The notes under the pieces: generated by a model
Told to the model about the DNA's origin: nothing
The model's database searches: none
What the model saw: the letters and a program-made list of their open reading frames with translations, nothing else
Shown here: one piece after another, positions 1 through 7,472 of the stretch
Layout of the letters: each line of letters begins with the position of its first letter
How positions within the stretch are numbered: the stretch's first letter is position 1
Made by a program: the position numbers and the translations under genes
Source: GCA-2794515 sp034436155
GTDB lineage: Bacteria; Chloroflexota; Anaerolineae; Aggregatilineales; Phototrophicaceae
DNA: 64,000 nucleotides
Reading direction: 5' to 3'
Assembly: GCA_034436155.1 (NCBI GenBank)
Contig: DAOTVP010000010.1
Coordinates: forward strand, 291,859-355,858

Positions 1-398
1 TCAATCAGTCCAACCTTCGCACCAGCTTGGGCTAATCCAACAGCTACATTCATCGCAACGGTACTTTTACCTACCCCACCTTTACCACTACTCACAGCGA
101 TAATATTCTTGATTGGGGTTTGAATTAATCCATGGATCCGTTTATCTGTTGGGACTTGTGCATCCCATTGGATATCGAGTTTGTTAATGCCATTGACTTT
201 GCCAATGATAGCCTCATTACATCTTTCGATGAATACATTTTTGAGTGGGCAGGCAGGTGTTGTCAGGACGATAGTGAATTTTGCAACATCACCATTCACA
301 CTTAAATCGCGCACCATATTAAGCGATACAATATCGCGGTTTAGTTCGGGTTCAATCACGGTCGATAGGGCTTGCATAATTTGGTCTTGAATTGTCAT
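1..398 (-). CDS. mrp: Mrp/ApbC (NBP35-type) Fe-S cluster carrier ATPase, N-terminal part
   Basis: The gene starts at ATG 398 behind a clear AAGGAG and runs off the left edge, so only about 132 residues are visible. They hold an N-terminal MIP18/DUF59-like domain (residues about 5-75, with the TPACPL motif) followed by the start of a MinD/ParA-type NTPase with the deviant Walker A motif SSGKGGVGKST. This order is that of Mrp/ApbC scaffold proteins, which bind ATP and a 4Fe-4S cluster and pass it to apoproteins in the cytoplasm. The CxxC cluster motif would lie in the missing C-terminal part. It lies 72 bp downstream of the split photolyase genes on the same strand. Confidence 0.93.
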   Translation of the reverse strand, partial: MTIQDQIMQALSTVIEPELNRDIVSLNMVRDLSVNGDVAKFTIVLTTPACPLKNVFIERCNEAIIGKVNGINKLDIQWDAQVPTDKRIHGLIQTPIKNIIAVSSGKGGVGKSTVAMNVAVGLAQAGAKVGLI

Positions 399-470
399 AA
401 ATATCTCCTTATGTTATTATTCAGGTTTCTATCGTACCTGATTTATTCATAATACAAAAGGATTTTCATT

Positions 471-902
471 TTATTTGGGGTGTAAGGCTTTGTATTTCAC
501 TCTTTCCCAATAACGTGAAAACCGTTTGAGGTCAATCTTATCATCTGTCTCTACAAAAGGTTGTTCTTTATAAACTTCCAGTTGATTTCCTTTCGGCATT
601 TCTTTGAGGAGTTTTTGACAAATTTGCCTAAAACGTGGGCTAGGACTTTGCATTGTTAAAATGCGATTGGCGTGATGTTCATGTGCAAATGCGATAATTT
701 CTTGTGCCACGTCCCCTTTTCGGATCACAACGGGCAATTCAAGCAAACACTCGTAAATGAAAACAATTCGTTTGAGTGATAGTTGGTAGTGTTCTAATAA
801 CGCTTCATCCCATACGAATATTGCTGGCGCGTTTTTTTCGGCGCGGAGTGCGGGGTTGTTCGGATTCAGGTTATCGCCATGTATCCAAATGATGGTGTTC
901 AT
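471..902 (-). CDS. Photolyase/cryptochrome N-terminal alpha/beta (antenna) domain as a stand-alone protein
   Basis: This 143-residue protein resembles only the N-terminal Rossmann-like domain of DNA photolyases: it opens with the IIWIHGDNL/NPALRAE pattern (cf. W-RxDLRxxDNxAL), continues with IFVWDEALL, and has the KRIVFIYECLLEL stretch followed by VVIRKGD, as in the family. In canonical photolyases this domain binds the light-harvesting chromophore and is fused ahead of the FAD domain. Here it is a separate gene downstream of the FAD-domain gene, overlapping it by 4 bp (ATGA), which implies translational coupling. Inference: the two products form a two-subunit photolyase or cryptochrome. The family assignment is good; chromophore binding is unknown. 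Confidence 0.75.
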   Translation of the reverse strand: MNTIIWIHGDNLNPNNPALRAEKNAPAIFVWDEALLEHYQLSLKRIVFIYECLLELPVVIRKGDVAQEIIAFAHEHHANRILTMQSPSPRFRQICQKLLKEMPKGNQLEVYKEQPFVETDDKIDLKRFSRYWERVKYKALHPK

Positions 903-1723
903 TTTTTGCTCCGTTGGTCTTGTGATAATGACATATTGGGAAATAAGCGTGTTTCGATCTCTTCGTATGTGCCTTCAAACGGACATTTTTTGTAGAGTGG
1001 GCATTCTTGGCAATATATGCCGTCTGTGAATTTTTCCAAATTTTCGCGGTTGAAATAATATGGTTTGTGGCTAAATGTACTCGTGACCCATTGCCATGAT
1101 AAATTATTGCTGGCTGGATCGCCATCTAATAGGTGTTGTAAAAACCAGCGTGCGCCCGCCTGCCATTTTATTTTTCGATGATGAACGATGTAGCTGGCTA
1201 AGTACATTCTTGCGTGGTTATGCAAATATCCAGTCTGATATAGTGTATCTGTAAACTCGTCTATACATTTTAAGCCTGTTTTGCCTTGTATGATGTCATT
1301 TGGTAATTTATCTGCGTAATCTTTAGCTGTATATCCCGTTTTATAGTCTTCTCTATCGTTCCAAATAGCGTCCCCAATTTGTGTATACACCCGTTGCCAA
1401 TAATCGCGCCATCCGAGTTCGTTGATGAACTTTTCTGCTTCATTGGTGTCTTTACTGATGCTTAATATGTAATCGCGTATTTCTGCTAGGCTGATAACAC
1501 CATGTCGGATATATGGCGAGAGGTAACTCACTGCGCCTTTAAGGTAATTTCGGGTTTTTGCATATTGCTTAGGGCTGACTTTTTTTAGTCGCCTTTCTGC
1601 TTCTCTTCGACCACCTTGTGTATTACTGATGTTTTCTGGCTGAGTTGCGTTTGGGAATTGCTCTTTTAGATAGTTTATAAGGTCATTTCTATCTTGGAAT
1701 TCACGGCGCATGTTGTTTGACAT
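899..1723 (-). CDS. Photolyase/cryptochrome FAD-binding domain protein lacking the antenna domain
   Basis: From ATG 1723 this gives 274 residues that match only the helical FAD-binding half of photolyases: GGRREAERRL, YLSPYIRHGVIS, FINELGWRDYWQRV, TGYLHNHARMYLASY (the Asn-His-xx-Arg region of the FAD site) and DGDPASNNLSWQWV. The C-terminus has the cysteine pattern CxxCxxxxxC (CQECPLYKKC), which could hold a metal or an Fe-S cluster. An in-frame upstream start at 1762 is possible, but that stretch codes for the conserved DUF2256 protein in another frame, so 1723 is preferred. It overlaps the DUF2256 gene by 23 bp and the antenna-domain gene by 4 bp. Likely role: light-driven DNA repair or blue-light sensing. 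Confidence 0.85.
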   Translation of the reverse strand: MSNNMRREFQDRNDLINYLKEQFPNATQPENISNTQGGRREAERRLKKVSPKQYAKTRNYLKGAVSYLSPYIRHGVISLAEIRDYILSISKDTNEAEKFINELGWRDYWQRVYTQIGDAIWNDREDYKTGYTAKDYADKLPNDIIQGKTGLKCIDEFTDTLYQTGYLHNHARMYLASYIVHHRKIKWQAGARWFLQHLLDGDPASNNLSWQWVTSTFSHKPYYFNRENLEKFTDGIYCQECPLYKKCPFEGTYEEIETRLFPNMSLSQDQRSKK

Positions 1724-1877
1724 TTGTTTTTCTCTTTTTTGATAGTTTGCGACATTTATCACTGCAGTATTTGATTTTTTCCCATTCTCTTTCCCATTTT
1801 TTGCGCCAACTGAATGGTCTGTTACAAATTGGGCAAATTTTTGTGGGTAGATTCTCTTTTTTGGTTTGTTTTGGCAT
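1701..1877 (-). CDS. DUF2256 small zinc-ribbon protein (58 aa)
   Basis: A 58-codon ORF from ATG 1877 to TGA 1701. It has two cysteine pairs, CPIC near residues 15-18 and YCSDKC near residues 37-42, flanking RPFSWRKKWEREWE, which is the signature of DUF2256. Members of this family of about 50-60 residues are often encoded beside, or fused to, cryptochrome/photolyase genes, and that is the case here. The function is unknown; the cysteines suggest zinc binding. It is the first gene of a probable operon DUF2256, FAD domain, antenna domain, with overlapping reading frames. Confidence 0.85.
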   Translation of the reverse strand: MPKQTKKENLPTKICPICNRPFSWRKKWEREWEKIKYCSDKCRKLSKKRKTNVKQHAP

Positions 1878-1940
1878 TTTATCTAATCTCTAATGACTAC
1901 ATGAAGTACAGTATCAAAAATAGGTAAATATCTGATGGGG

Positions 1941-1979
1941 AAAAAATAAAAAAGCAGAGAATATTCACCTCTGCTTTTT
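1941..1979 (-). terminator. Rho-independent terminator after nuoI
   Basis: The perfect 9-bp inverted repeat AAAGCAGAG (1951-1959) / CTCTGCTTT (1969-1977) has a 9-nt loop and, read on the minus strand, is followed by a T-rich tract (TTTTTTATTTTTT). It ends the aldehyde dehydrogenase-iscX-nuo unit. Confidence 0.85.
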
Positions 1980-2002
1980 AGTAGTTTATCTTAAATGATG
2001 AC

Positions 2003-2800
2003 TTACTCGCCACCAGCTTCTTCTTTTGCGCGTTTGCGAGCCAATGCCGCCTCACGTTTTGCCTTGCGTTCATCGGCACTCAGAGCTTCTTTGGGGGATT
2101 CGGTCGCCGTTTCGCTGGCGGTCACGGTGGCTTCTGCGACAGGTGTCGGCGCACTAGCGACCTTTTTCGCATCGGCATCGGCTTGTTTTTTCTTCGCCTT
2201 AATGACATCGCTATGTTCCCAGCCACCACGCGCTTGCATTTCTTCATAGGCAGTAGTCGGCGCGATGCTCTTCCAATAACTAAACGGCTTAGACAGGCGT
2301 TCTTTGTCATGAATATGGGCTGTCGTGCGGTCGTAGCTGGCGATTTCATAATCGTGATCCATTTTGATGGCATCAAATGGGCAAAATTCCGCACAATAAC
2401 CACAATTCATACAAATATCAATATCAATAAAAAATGCTTCTGGTTCTGGAACTGGTCGCTTGGTCACAGGGTCTTCACTCCGCACAATCCAAATACATTG
2501 TGGCGGACACACCTTCGCACAAATCCCACAACTGGTACACCAATCATGACCCGGACGTTCTGGATGATCATCATCTTCCACAACTAAAAATGGCACAAAC
2601 CGAAAACGTTCTGGCACAGCCACTTTTTCTTCTGGATATTGCACTGTGAACGCACCTTGCGCCTTGGGTCCTTGGCGCGTCTGGAAGTTATCTGAATCTT
2701 TGCTATATTTGCGCCACCCATATCGCAAATCATCCACATAGGTGTTGATGAGATGCTTAAAGGTGACGACTAATCCCTTGAAAATGCCTCGTCCGTACAT
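2003..2800 (-). CDS. nuoI: NADH-quinone oxidoreductase subunit I (NuoI)
   Basis: A peripheral-arm subunit of complex I with two 4Fe-4S ferredoxin motifs, CTSCGICAKVCP (residues about 88-99) and CMNCGYCAEFCP (about 131-142). These carry clusters N6a and N6b between NuoG/NuoB and the quinone site. At 265 residues it is much longer than typical NuoI (about 160-180). The extra part is a C-terminal tail of about 75 residues, rich in Ala, Glu, Lys and Arg and ending in a charged helix (ADERKAKREAALARKRAKEE). NuoB in the same operon has a similar basic tail. It is the last gene of the unit and is followed by a strong terminator. Confidence 0.96.
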   Translation of the reverse strand: MYGRGIFKGLVVTFKHLINTYVDDLRYGWRKYSKDSDNFQTRQGPKAQGAFTVQYPEEKVAVPERFRFVPFLVVEDDDHPERPGHDWCTSCGICAKVCPPQCIWIVRSEDPVTKRPVPEPEAFFIDIDICMNCGYCAEFCPFDAIKMDHDYEIASYDRTTAHIHDKERLSKPFSYWKSIAPTTAYEEMQARGGWEHSDVIKAKKKQADADAKKVASAPTPVAEATVTASETATESPKEALSADERKAKREAALARKRAKEEAGGE

Positions 2801-2809
2801 ATTCCCTCT

Positions 2810-4693
2810 TTAACGGTCTGTCTCACCCAACACAATATCAATACTACCTAAAACAGTTACCACATCTGCCACTTTATGCCCTTTAGACATCGGTCCTAAG
2901 CAGGTCAAATTGGTAAAACTTGGGGCGCGAATATGATAACGCCACGGATTTTGTGTCCCTTTAGGATCGCCCGCAGATACGATGTAATAGCCGAGTTCGC
3001 CCTTCGGATTTTCGACCCGTCCATAAGCCTCACCAACAGGGATACGTGGCGAATAAGCACCTTGTTTACCACCTGCCCACACTTCTTGACCTTTGGTGGC
3101 TTCGAGGCGTGGTAAAATTTGGCGCAAAATCCGCAGACTTTCACGCATTTCGCGCATCCGCACCAGATAGCGGTCATAAATATCACCGTTATCACCTACA
3201 GGAATGTCAAAATCCAATTCGGGATAAATACTATACGGTTCGGCACGGCGCACATCATACGGAATACCGCTACCACGCAATAACGGACCGACTGCACCAT
3301 AGGCAATTGCCATATCAGGCGGTAATACCCCTACCCCAATACAACGCGATTTGATAATTTCGTTCTCACTCAGGTAATATTCGTATTCATCTAAGAAACG
3401 TGGCAAGCGTTCTGTGATGATGTCCGTCAGATATTCCATCGTGTTAAAATCGCGCACACGGTCGTTGACCAAATTAGCAACGCTTTTAATCCGTTCTGGC
3501 AAATCTTTGAATACACCACCAAAACGCATGTAATTACACATCAAACGCGAGCCTGCGACTGCTTCAAAGAAGTCGAGGATTTTTTCGCGCTCGTTGTTGG
3601 CATACAACATCGGCGTGAAAAATGCGCCCAAATCGTTGAGCAAAAAGCCGATAGACCATAAATGATTCACAATACGGGTCAATTCTGCCATCAACACGCG
3701 AATCACTTCGGCGCGATACGGCACAGGTGTATACCGTGAGCCAAGCGACATGAGATGTTCAACGCCCAACACGTAACCCAAATTATTGCCCATGCTCGAC
3801 AGATAATCGAGGCGATCGGTGAAGGGGATATTTTGCAGATAGGTGTTGCGTTCACCGATTTTTTCGTGATTGCGGTGCAGATAACCCATCACAGGTTCGA
3901 GTGTTTCAATGGTCTCGCCATTCAAGGTGATAACCATACGGAACACGCCATGCGTACTCGGATGATGCGGTCCCATGTTCACGACCAAACGGTCTGTACG
4001 CATCTCACCACCAAGTGACTGTACATCGACACCTAAGCCCAAACCTGCATAAAGCGATTCTTCGGAAATATCGGTCAGCCGACTCAAATCGAAATCGGCA
4101 GGGTATTTCACATTTTTGCCATACGGATTTTTTTCTTCGGCACGATACACATAACCACCAGGCCAACGGCTACTAAAAGGTTTGTGTTCTTCTTCGTAAT
4201 AGGCTTCTTTCCAATCTTTACGCATGGGATGACCATAGAAGCCTTCCCAGAGCAAAATGCGTTTTAAGTTGGGATGTCCTTCAAATCGGATGCCATACAG
4301 GTCGTAGGCTTCGCGTTCCTGAAAATCACTGGCAGGAAACACACTCACCAACGAGGGGATAATCGGATTATCACGCGGGGCTTGTGTCTTGAAGACCAAA
4401 GCCGTCCCACCCGATAACCGATAAGCATGATACACCATTTCCATGTCGCTATCAGGTTCGGCAATGCCCATATAATCTACGGCAGTGGCGCTTGATAGAT
4501 AATTGTAGCCCAATTCATCACGTATGGTGGTGGCAACTTCTAGGAGATGGTTGCGATCGACAACCACCCCACCATAACCTTCACGGGTATCTTTGCTGAC
4601 ATGATTGGGATATTTTTTGATGAGATAATCAATCGCTTGGTCTGGCGTTTGAATATCGTTTTGCGTCTGTTCAATTGCTACTTCATTCGTCAT
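2810..4693 (-). CDS. nuoCD: NADH-quinone oxidoreductase subunit C/D fusion (NuoCD)
   Basis: 627 residues. Residues about 20-175 are the NuoC (30 kDa) domain with REAYDLYGIRFEGHP, and residues about 230-627 are the NuoD (49 kDa) domain with MGPHHPSTHGVFR, GYLHRNHEKIGE and the C-terminal DVVTVLGSIDIVLGETDR. The Ni-binding CxxC pairs of related hydrogenases are absent, so this is complex I and not a group 4 hydrogenase. The C-D fusion is known from several bacterial groups. It forms the quinone-reduction module with NuoB. It sits 9 bp upstream of nuoI and 20 bp downstream of nuoB. Confidence 0.97.
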   Translation of the reverse strand: MTNEVAIEQTQNDIQTPDQAIDYLIKKYPNHVSKDTREGYGGVVVDRNHLLEVATTIRDELGYNYLSSATAVDYMGIAEPDSDMEMVYHAYRLSGGTALVFKTQAPRDNPIIPSLVSVFPASDFQEREAYDLYGIRFEGHPNLKRILLWEGFYGHPMRKDWKEAYYEEEHKPFSSRWPGGYVYRAEEKNPYGKNVKYPADFDLSRLTDISEESLYAGLGLGVDVQSLGGEMRTDRLVVNMGPHHPSTHGVFRMVITLNGETIETLEPVMGYLHRNHEKIGERNTYLQNIPFTDRLDYLSSMGNNLGYVLGVEHLMSLGSRYTPVPYRAEVIRVLMAELTRIVNHLWSIGFLLNDLGAFFTPMLYANNEREKILDFFEAVAGSRLMCNYMRFGGVFKDLPERIKSVANLVNDRVRDFNTMEYLTDIITERLPRFLDEYEYYLSENEIIKSRCIGVGVLPPDMAIAYGAVGPLLRGSGIPYDVRRAEPYSIYPELDFDIPVGDNGDIYDRYLVRMREMRESLRILRQILPRLEATKGQEVWAGGKQGAYSPRIPVGEAYGRVENPKGELGYYIVSAGDPKGTQNPWRYHIRAPSFTNLTCLGPMSKGHKVADVVTVLGSIDIVLGETDR

Positions 4694-4713
4694 ATTCGTC
4701 CTCGTTACGCCTC

Positions 4714-5553
4714 TTATGCCGTCACTGCTTCACGCGCTTTTTTGCGTGCAACAGCTTCCATCCGTTTGCGTTTGATAATTTCTAATGATGCGGCATCTCG
4801 TTCCACACCACCGCCCCCACCTGTATCGCCCGTGGTTGCACTTGCCAATGCTTTCTTGGGTGCAGAGCGTTTCAATTGGAATGGTGGCAATTCGCGGACA
4901 CCATACGGTAATCCTTTCGCCGCAAGTTCTGCCTGACGACGGATTAAATCCATCTGGCGCGGGTCGATAATATCGGGACCCAAAATGGGGATTGGGGTCG
5001 GTTCAGACGGACCAACGCCATACCAAGGGACATCATCTTTATTCGCCAACGATTGACCATCAATCTTGAGTTGCAGGGCAATCAACCCGTTTAACAAGGC
5101 TTGTGGTGTTGGCGGGCAACCCGGAATATACACATCCACAGGCAAGTATTTATCCACACCAGAAACAACATTGTAGCCCTCTTTGAATGGACCGCCACCA
5201 CTGGCACATGCGCCCATCGCCAACACATATTTTGGTTCTGGCATTTGGTTATACAACCGCACAATCGGCACAATCATCTTTTTAGTCACTGTACCAGAGA
5301 CGATCATCAAATCGGATTGACGAGGGCTACCGCGCATAACTTCCATGCCAAAGCGCGAAAAATCGAATCGTGATGCCGCCGTACCAATCATCTCAATAGC
5401 GCAACAAGCTAACCCAAACAACATGGGCCACATCGAGTTACGCCGACTCCAGTTATAAATTTTGCTCAAACTGGTGATGGCAAAATTACCTTGTAACCCC
5501 TCTGGCAAGGGAAACTCGGTATCATGTAAATCATTCAGGTTTAACTCAGCCAT
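4714..5553 (-). CDS. nuoB: NADH-quinone oxidoreductase subunit B (NuoB) with basic C-terminal tail
   Basis: The core is PSST/NuoB: LACCAIEMI (the adjacent-Cys motif of the N2 cluster), RFGMEVMRGSPRQSDLMIVSG, VLAMGACASGGGPF and VDVYIPGCPPTPQALLNGL supply the four cluster ligands. NuoB passes electrons from the N6 clusters to quinone. The protein has 279 residues; typical NuoB is about 160-220. The extra part is a linker with a poly-Gly stretch near residue 244 and a final basic helix (IIKRKRMEAVARKKAREA). The start overlaps the end of iscX by 13 bp. The other complex I subunits (A, E-H, J-N) are not in this window. Confidence 0.96.
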   Translation of the reverse strand: MAELNLNDLHDTEFPLPEGLQGNFAITSLSKIYNWSRRNSMWPMLFGLACCAIEMIGTAASRFDFSRFGMEVMRGSPRQSDLMIVSGTVTKKMIVPIVRLYNQMPEPKYVLAMGACASGGGPFKEGYNVVSGVDKYLPVDVYIPGCPPTPQALLNGLIALQLKIDGQSLANKDDVPWYGVGPSEPTPIPILGPDIIDPRQMDLIRRQAELAAKGLPYGVRELPPFQLKRSAPKKALASATTGDTGGGGGVERDAASLEIIKRKRMEAVARKKAREAVTA

Positions 5554-5756
5554 GAACTATCATGCTCCTCATACCACTCACGTAAAATATCCATCAAAAT
5601 CGCCTCATTCGCCAGATGTGGATCATCTGCAAAATCGGGTAATGTGATAATCCATTGATATAATTGCTCGATTCCCACACTTTCTATATCCACATCTGGA
5701 TAATGTGCCATTAGTTCCAATACAATTTCGTACGAATTATCCCAATACAGTGACAT
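5541..5756 (-). CDS. iscX: IscX (YfhJ) iron-sulfur assembly protein
   Basis: 71 residues with the whole IscX signature: an N-terminal WDNSYEI, then YPDVD, then LYQWI followed by LPDFADDPHLANEAILM and the final LREWYEEH. It is a small acidic helical protein that in Escherichia coli binds the cysteine desulfurase IscS and iron, and modulates Fe-S cluster assembly. Here it is not beside iscS/iscU but overlaps the start of nuoB, whose product needs Fe-S clusters. Inference: it is co-translated to support cluster loading of complex I. Its start is 53 bp after the aldehyde dehydrogenase stop, so it may share that promoter. Confidence 0.9.
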   Translation of the reverse strand: MSLYWDNSYEIVLELMAHYPDVDIESVGIEQLYQWIITLPDFADDPHLANEAILMDILREWYEEHDSSWLS

Positions 5757-5809
5757 ATCTTTAGCTTACCTCATTTTGCACGAGAGTGCGATATGTCACC
5801 ATATCCAAA

Positions 5810-7285
5810 TCAGTCCCGATTATCAATTTGGGCGCGTTGCAATTGACCGCTAAAATCAACATACACCGATTTCCATTCGGTAAAGCTATCGAGTGCCGAT
5901 GCACCCGCCTCGCGCATACCGTTACCTGTGCCACGAGTGCCACCAAATGGAAATTGAATTTCTGCGCCCGTTGTACCATGATTGACATACACAATACCGG
6001 TTGTCAAATCTCGAATGGCACGGAACGCCGCATTGACATTTTCGGTGAAAATACTGCTTGATAAGCCGTAAGCAGTGCTATTATTGACGTGGATAGCTTC
6101 TTCTAAAGACTCCACTTCGATAACCGACAACACGGGTCCGAAAATTTCTTCTTGTTCCACGCGCATCCCTTGTTGAACACCATCTAAAATTGTCGGTAAA
6201 AAGAAAAATCCCTTGTCCATCTCGGCACGATGACCACCGACCCAAATACGCGCACCATCGGTTTTGGCAACATCCATATAACTCGCCACTTTATTCAAGG
6301 CTTTCTGATTAACCAATGGTCCCATTTGCACATCAGGCAGAACACCATAACCCACTTTGATCGTCTTGGCTTTTTCGGCGAGGGCTTCGATAAGTTTGGG
6401 CTTAATCCCCTTTTGGACAATCAAACGGCTGGTTGCCGTACACCGTTGACCAGTTGTGCCAAATGCACTCCAATTGATAGCATCTACGGCGAGTGATAAA
6501 TTGGCATCATTCATGACGATAATGGCGTTTTTACCGCCCATCTCAAGCGTGACTTTCTTACCCATCCCCGCGGCTTTAGTATATACATTCAAACCGGTTG
6601 TCGTAGACCCTGTGAACGAAATCACGCGCACATTCGGATGAACGGCTAATGCCGCGCCAGCATCCCCTACCCCTGTGACTAGATTCAAGACCCCTGCGGG
6701 CAATCCAGCATCGGCAAAAACTTGGACAAACGCGGCAGATATGGCAGGTGTATCTTCGCTGGGTTTCCATACAACGCAATTCCCAGCGACTAACGCGGGG
6801 AGCATCTTCCAACTAGGGACGGCGATTGGAAAGTTCCACGGGGTTATCAGACCAACTACACCGACCGAATCGCGCAGTGCCATGCCAAATTTATTCGGCA
6901 TCTCAACCGGTGCGGTGTAGCCTTGCATCCGCCGACCTTCACCACCCATATAATACGCCATATCTATGGCTTCTTGCACATCGCCCCGCGTTTCTGCGAG
7001 GATTTTACCCATCTCTTGGGTCATCAAACGAGCAAGGTCTTCTTTGCGTTCCAGTAAAATCCGCGCCACTTCGTATAAAATTTCACCGCGACGCGGTGCA
7101 GGCATCAAGCGCCATTCTGCATACGCTTTTTTAGCCGCGTCAACCGCTTTATCAATATCAGTCGCATTACCTTTTTGGGCAATCGCAAGGACTTCTTCTG
7201 TGGCGGGATTGATGCTCTCAAAGGTCTCTCCAGAGGCGGAATTGACCCATTCACCACCGATAAAATGACGAATTTGTTGCACCAT
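5810..7285 (-). CDS. NAD(P)-dependent aldehyde dehydrogenase
   Basis: A complete ALDH-superfamily enzyme of 491 residues from ATG 7285, which has AAGGAA 9 nt upstream; a TTG two codons further out is less well placed. Landmarks are TPWNFP (Asn151), FTGSTTTG, LEMGGKN (general base Glu248), GTTGQRC (nucleophile Cys282) and EEIFGPVLSV. It oxidises an aldehyde to the acid with reduction of NAD(P)+. The substrate cannot be told from sequence; the broad type is close to semialdehyde dehydrogenases. A consensus promoter with a Rex-like operator lies upstream. The gene is the likely first cistron of a unit with iscX and nuo genes, linking NADH production and use. Confidence 0.92.
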   Translation of the reverse strand: MVQQIRHFIGGEWVNSASGETFESINPATEEVLAIAQKGNATDIDKAVDAAKKAYAEWRLMPAPRRGEILYEVARILLERKEDLARLMTQEMGKILAETRGDVQEAIDMAYYMGGEGRRMQGYTAPVEMPNKFGMALRDSVGVVGLITPWNFPIAVPSWKMLPALVAGNCVVWKPSEDTPAISAAFVQVFADAGLPAGVLNLVTGVGDAGAALAVHPNVRVISFTGSTTTGLNVYTKAAGMGKKVTLEMGGKNAIIVMNDANLSLAVDAINWSAFGTTGQRCTATSRLIVQKGIKPKLIEALAEKAKTIKVGYGVLPDVQMGPLVNQKALNKVASYMDVAKTDGARIWVGGHRAEMDKGFFFLPTILDGVQQGMRVEQEEIFGPVLSVIEVESLEEAIHVNNSTAYGLSSSIFTENVNAAFRAIRDLTTGIVYVNHGTTGAEIQFPFGGTRGTGNGMREAGASALDSFTEWKSVYVDFSGQLQRAQIDNRD

Positions 7286-7344
7286 AATCAATAATTCCTT
7301 TTTTCTTGTGCCGATGAATAATTTTCATGTTCATCGGTTGTCCT

Positions 7345-7373
7345 AGTATAAAAATTCTAATTCGGATTGTCAA
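7345..7373 (-). promoter_or_regulatory. Sigma70-type promoter of the aldehyde dehydrogenase-iscX-nuo unit
   Basis: On the minus strand, TTGACA (7368-7373) and TATACT (7345-7350) are separated by exactly 17 bp, giving a near-consensus promoter. The expected start of transcription lies about 50 nt upstream of ATG 7285. The -35 box is inside the Rex-like palindrome. Confidence 0.75.
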
Positions 7374-7384
7374 ATATTTCACAA
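7367..7384. promoter_or_regulatory. Rex-like operator overlapping the -35 box
   Basis: The 18-bp palindrome reads TTGTCAAATATTTCACAA, one mismatch from the known Rex consensus TTGTGAAnnnnTTCACAA. Its minus-strand reading contains the -35 hexamer TTGACA. Rex is a repressor released by a high NADH/NAD+ ratio. No rex gene is in the window, so binding is inferred from the site only. Confidence 0.6.
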
Positions 7385-7406
7385 ACAATCACATACAGGC
7401 AAGTTA

Positions 7407-7441
7407 AATACATGGGTATAAATATCTCATGCCCATGTATT
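7407..7441 (-). terminator. Hairpin downstream of thrB, possible terminator
   Basis: A perfect 10-bp stem AATACATGGG (7407-7416) / CCCATGTATT (7432-7441) with a 15-nt loop lies 31 bp after the thrB stop. The T tract behind it on the minus strand is weak (TTTAACTT), so termination efficiency is uncertain. Confidence 0.45.
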
Positions 7442-7472
7442 GTAACCCAACTCATGTTATAAAACCACTTGC

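Noticed and set aside
471..1723. Frameshifted photolyase pseudogene
   Set aside because: The FAD-domain gene comes before the antenna-domain gene, opposite to a normal photolyase, and the genes overlap by ATGA with intact frames.
1701..1762. Longer photolyase start at 1762
   Set aside because: This stretch encodes the conserved cysteine end of the DUF2256 protein in another frame; the start at 1723 fits better.
2810..5553. NuoB/NuoCD/NuoI as part of a membrane-bound (group 4) hydrogenase
   Set aside because: The NuoD part lacks the N- and C-terminal CxxC pairs that bind Ni-Fe, and ends in the complex I motif around VLGSIDIVLGETDR.
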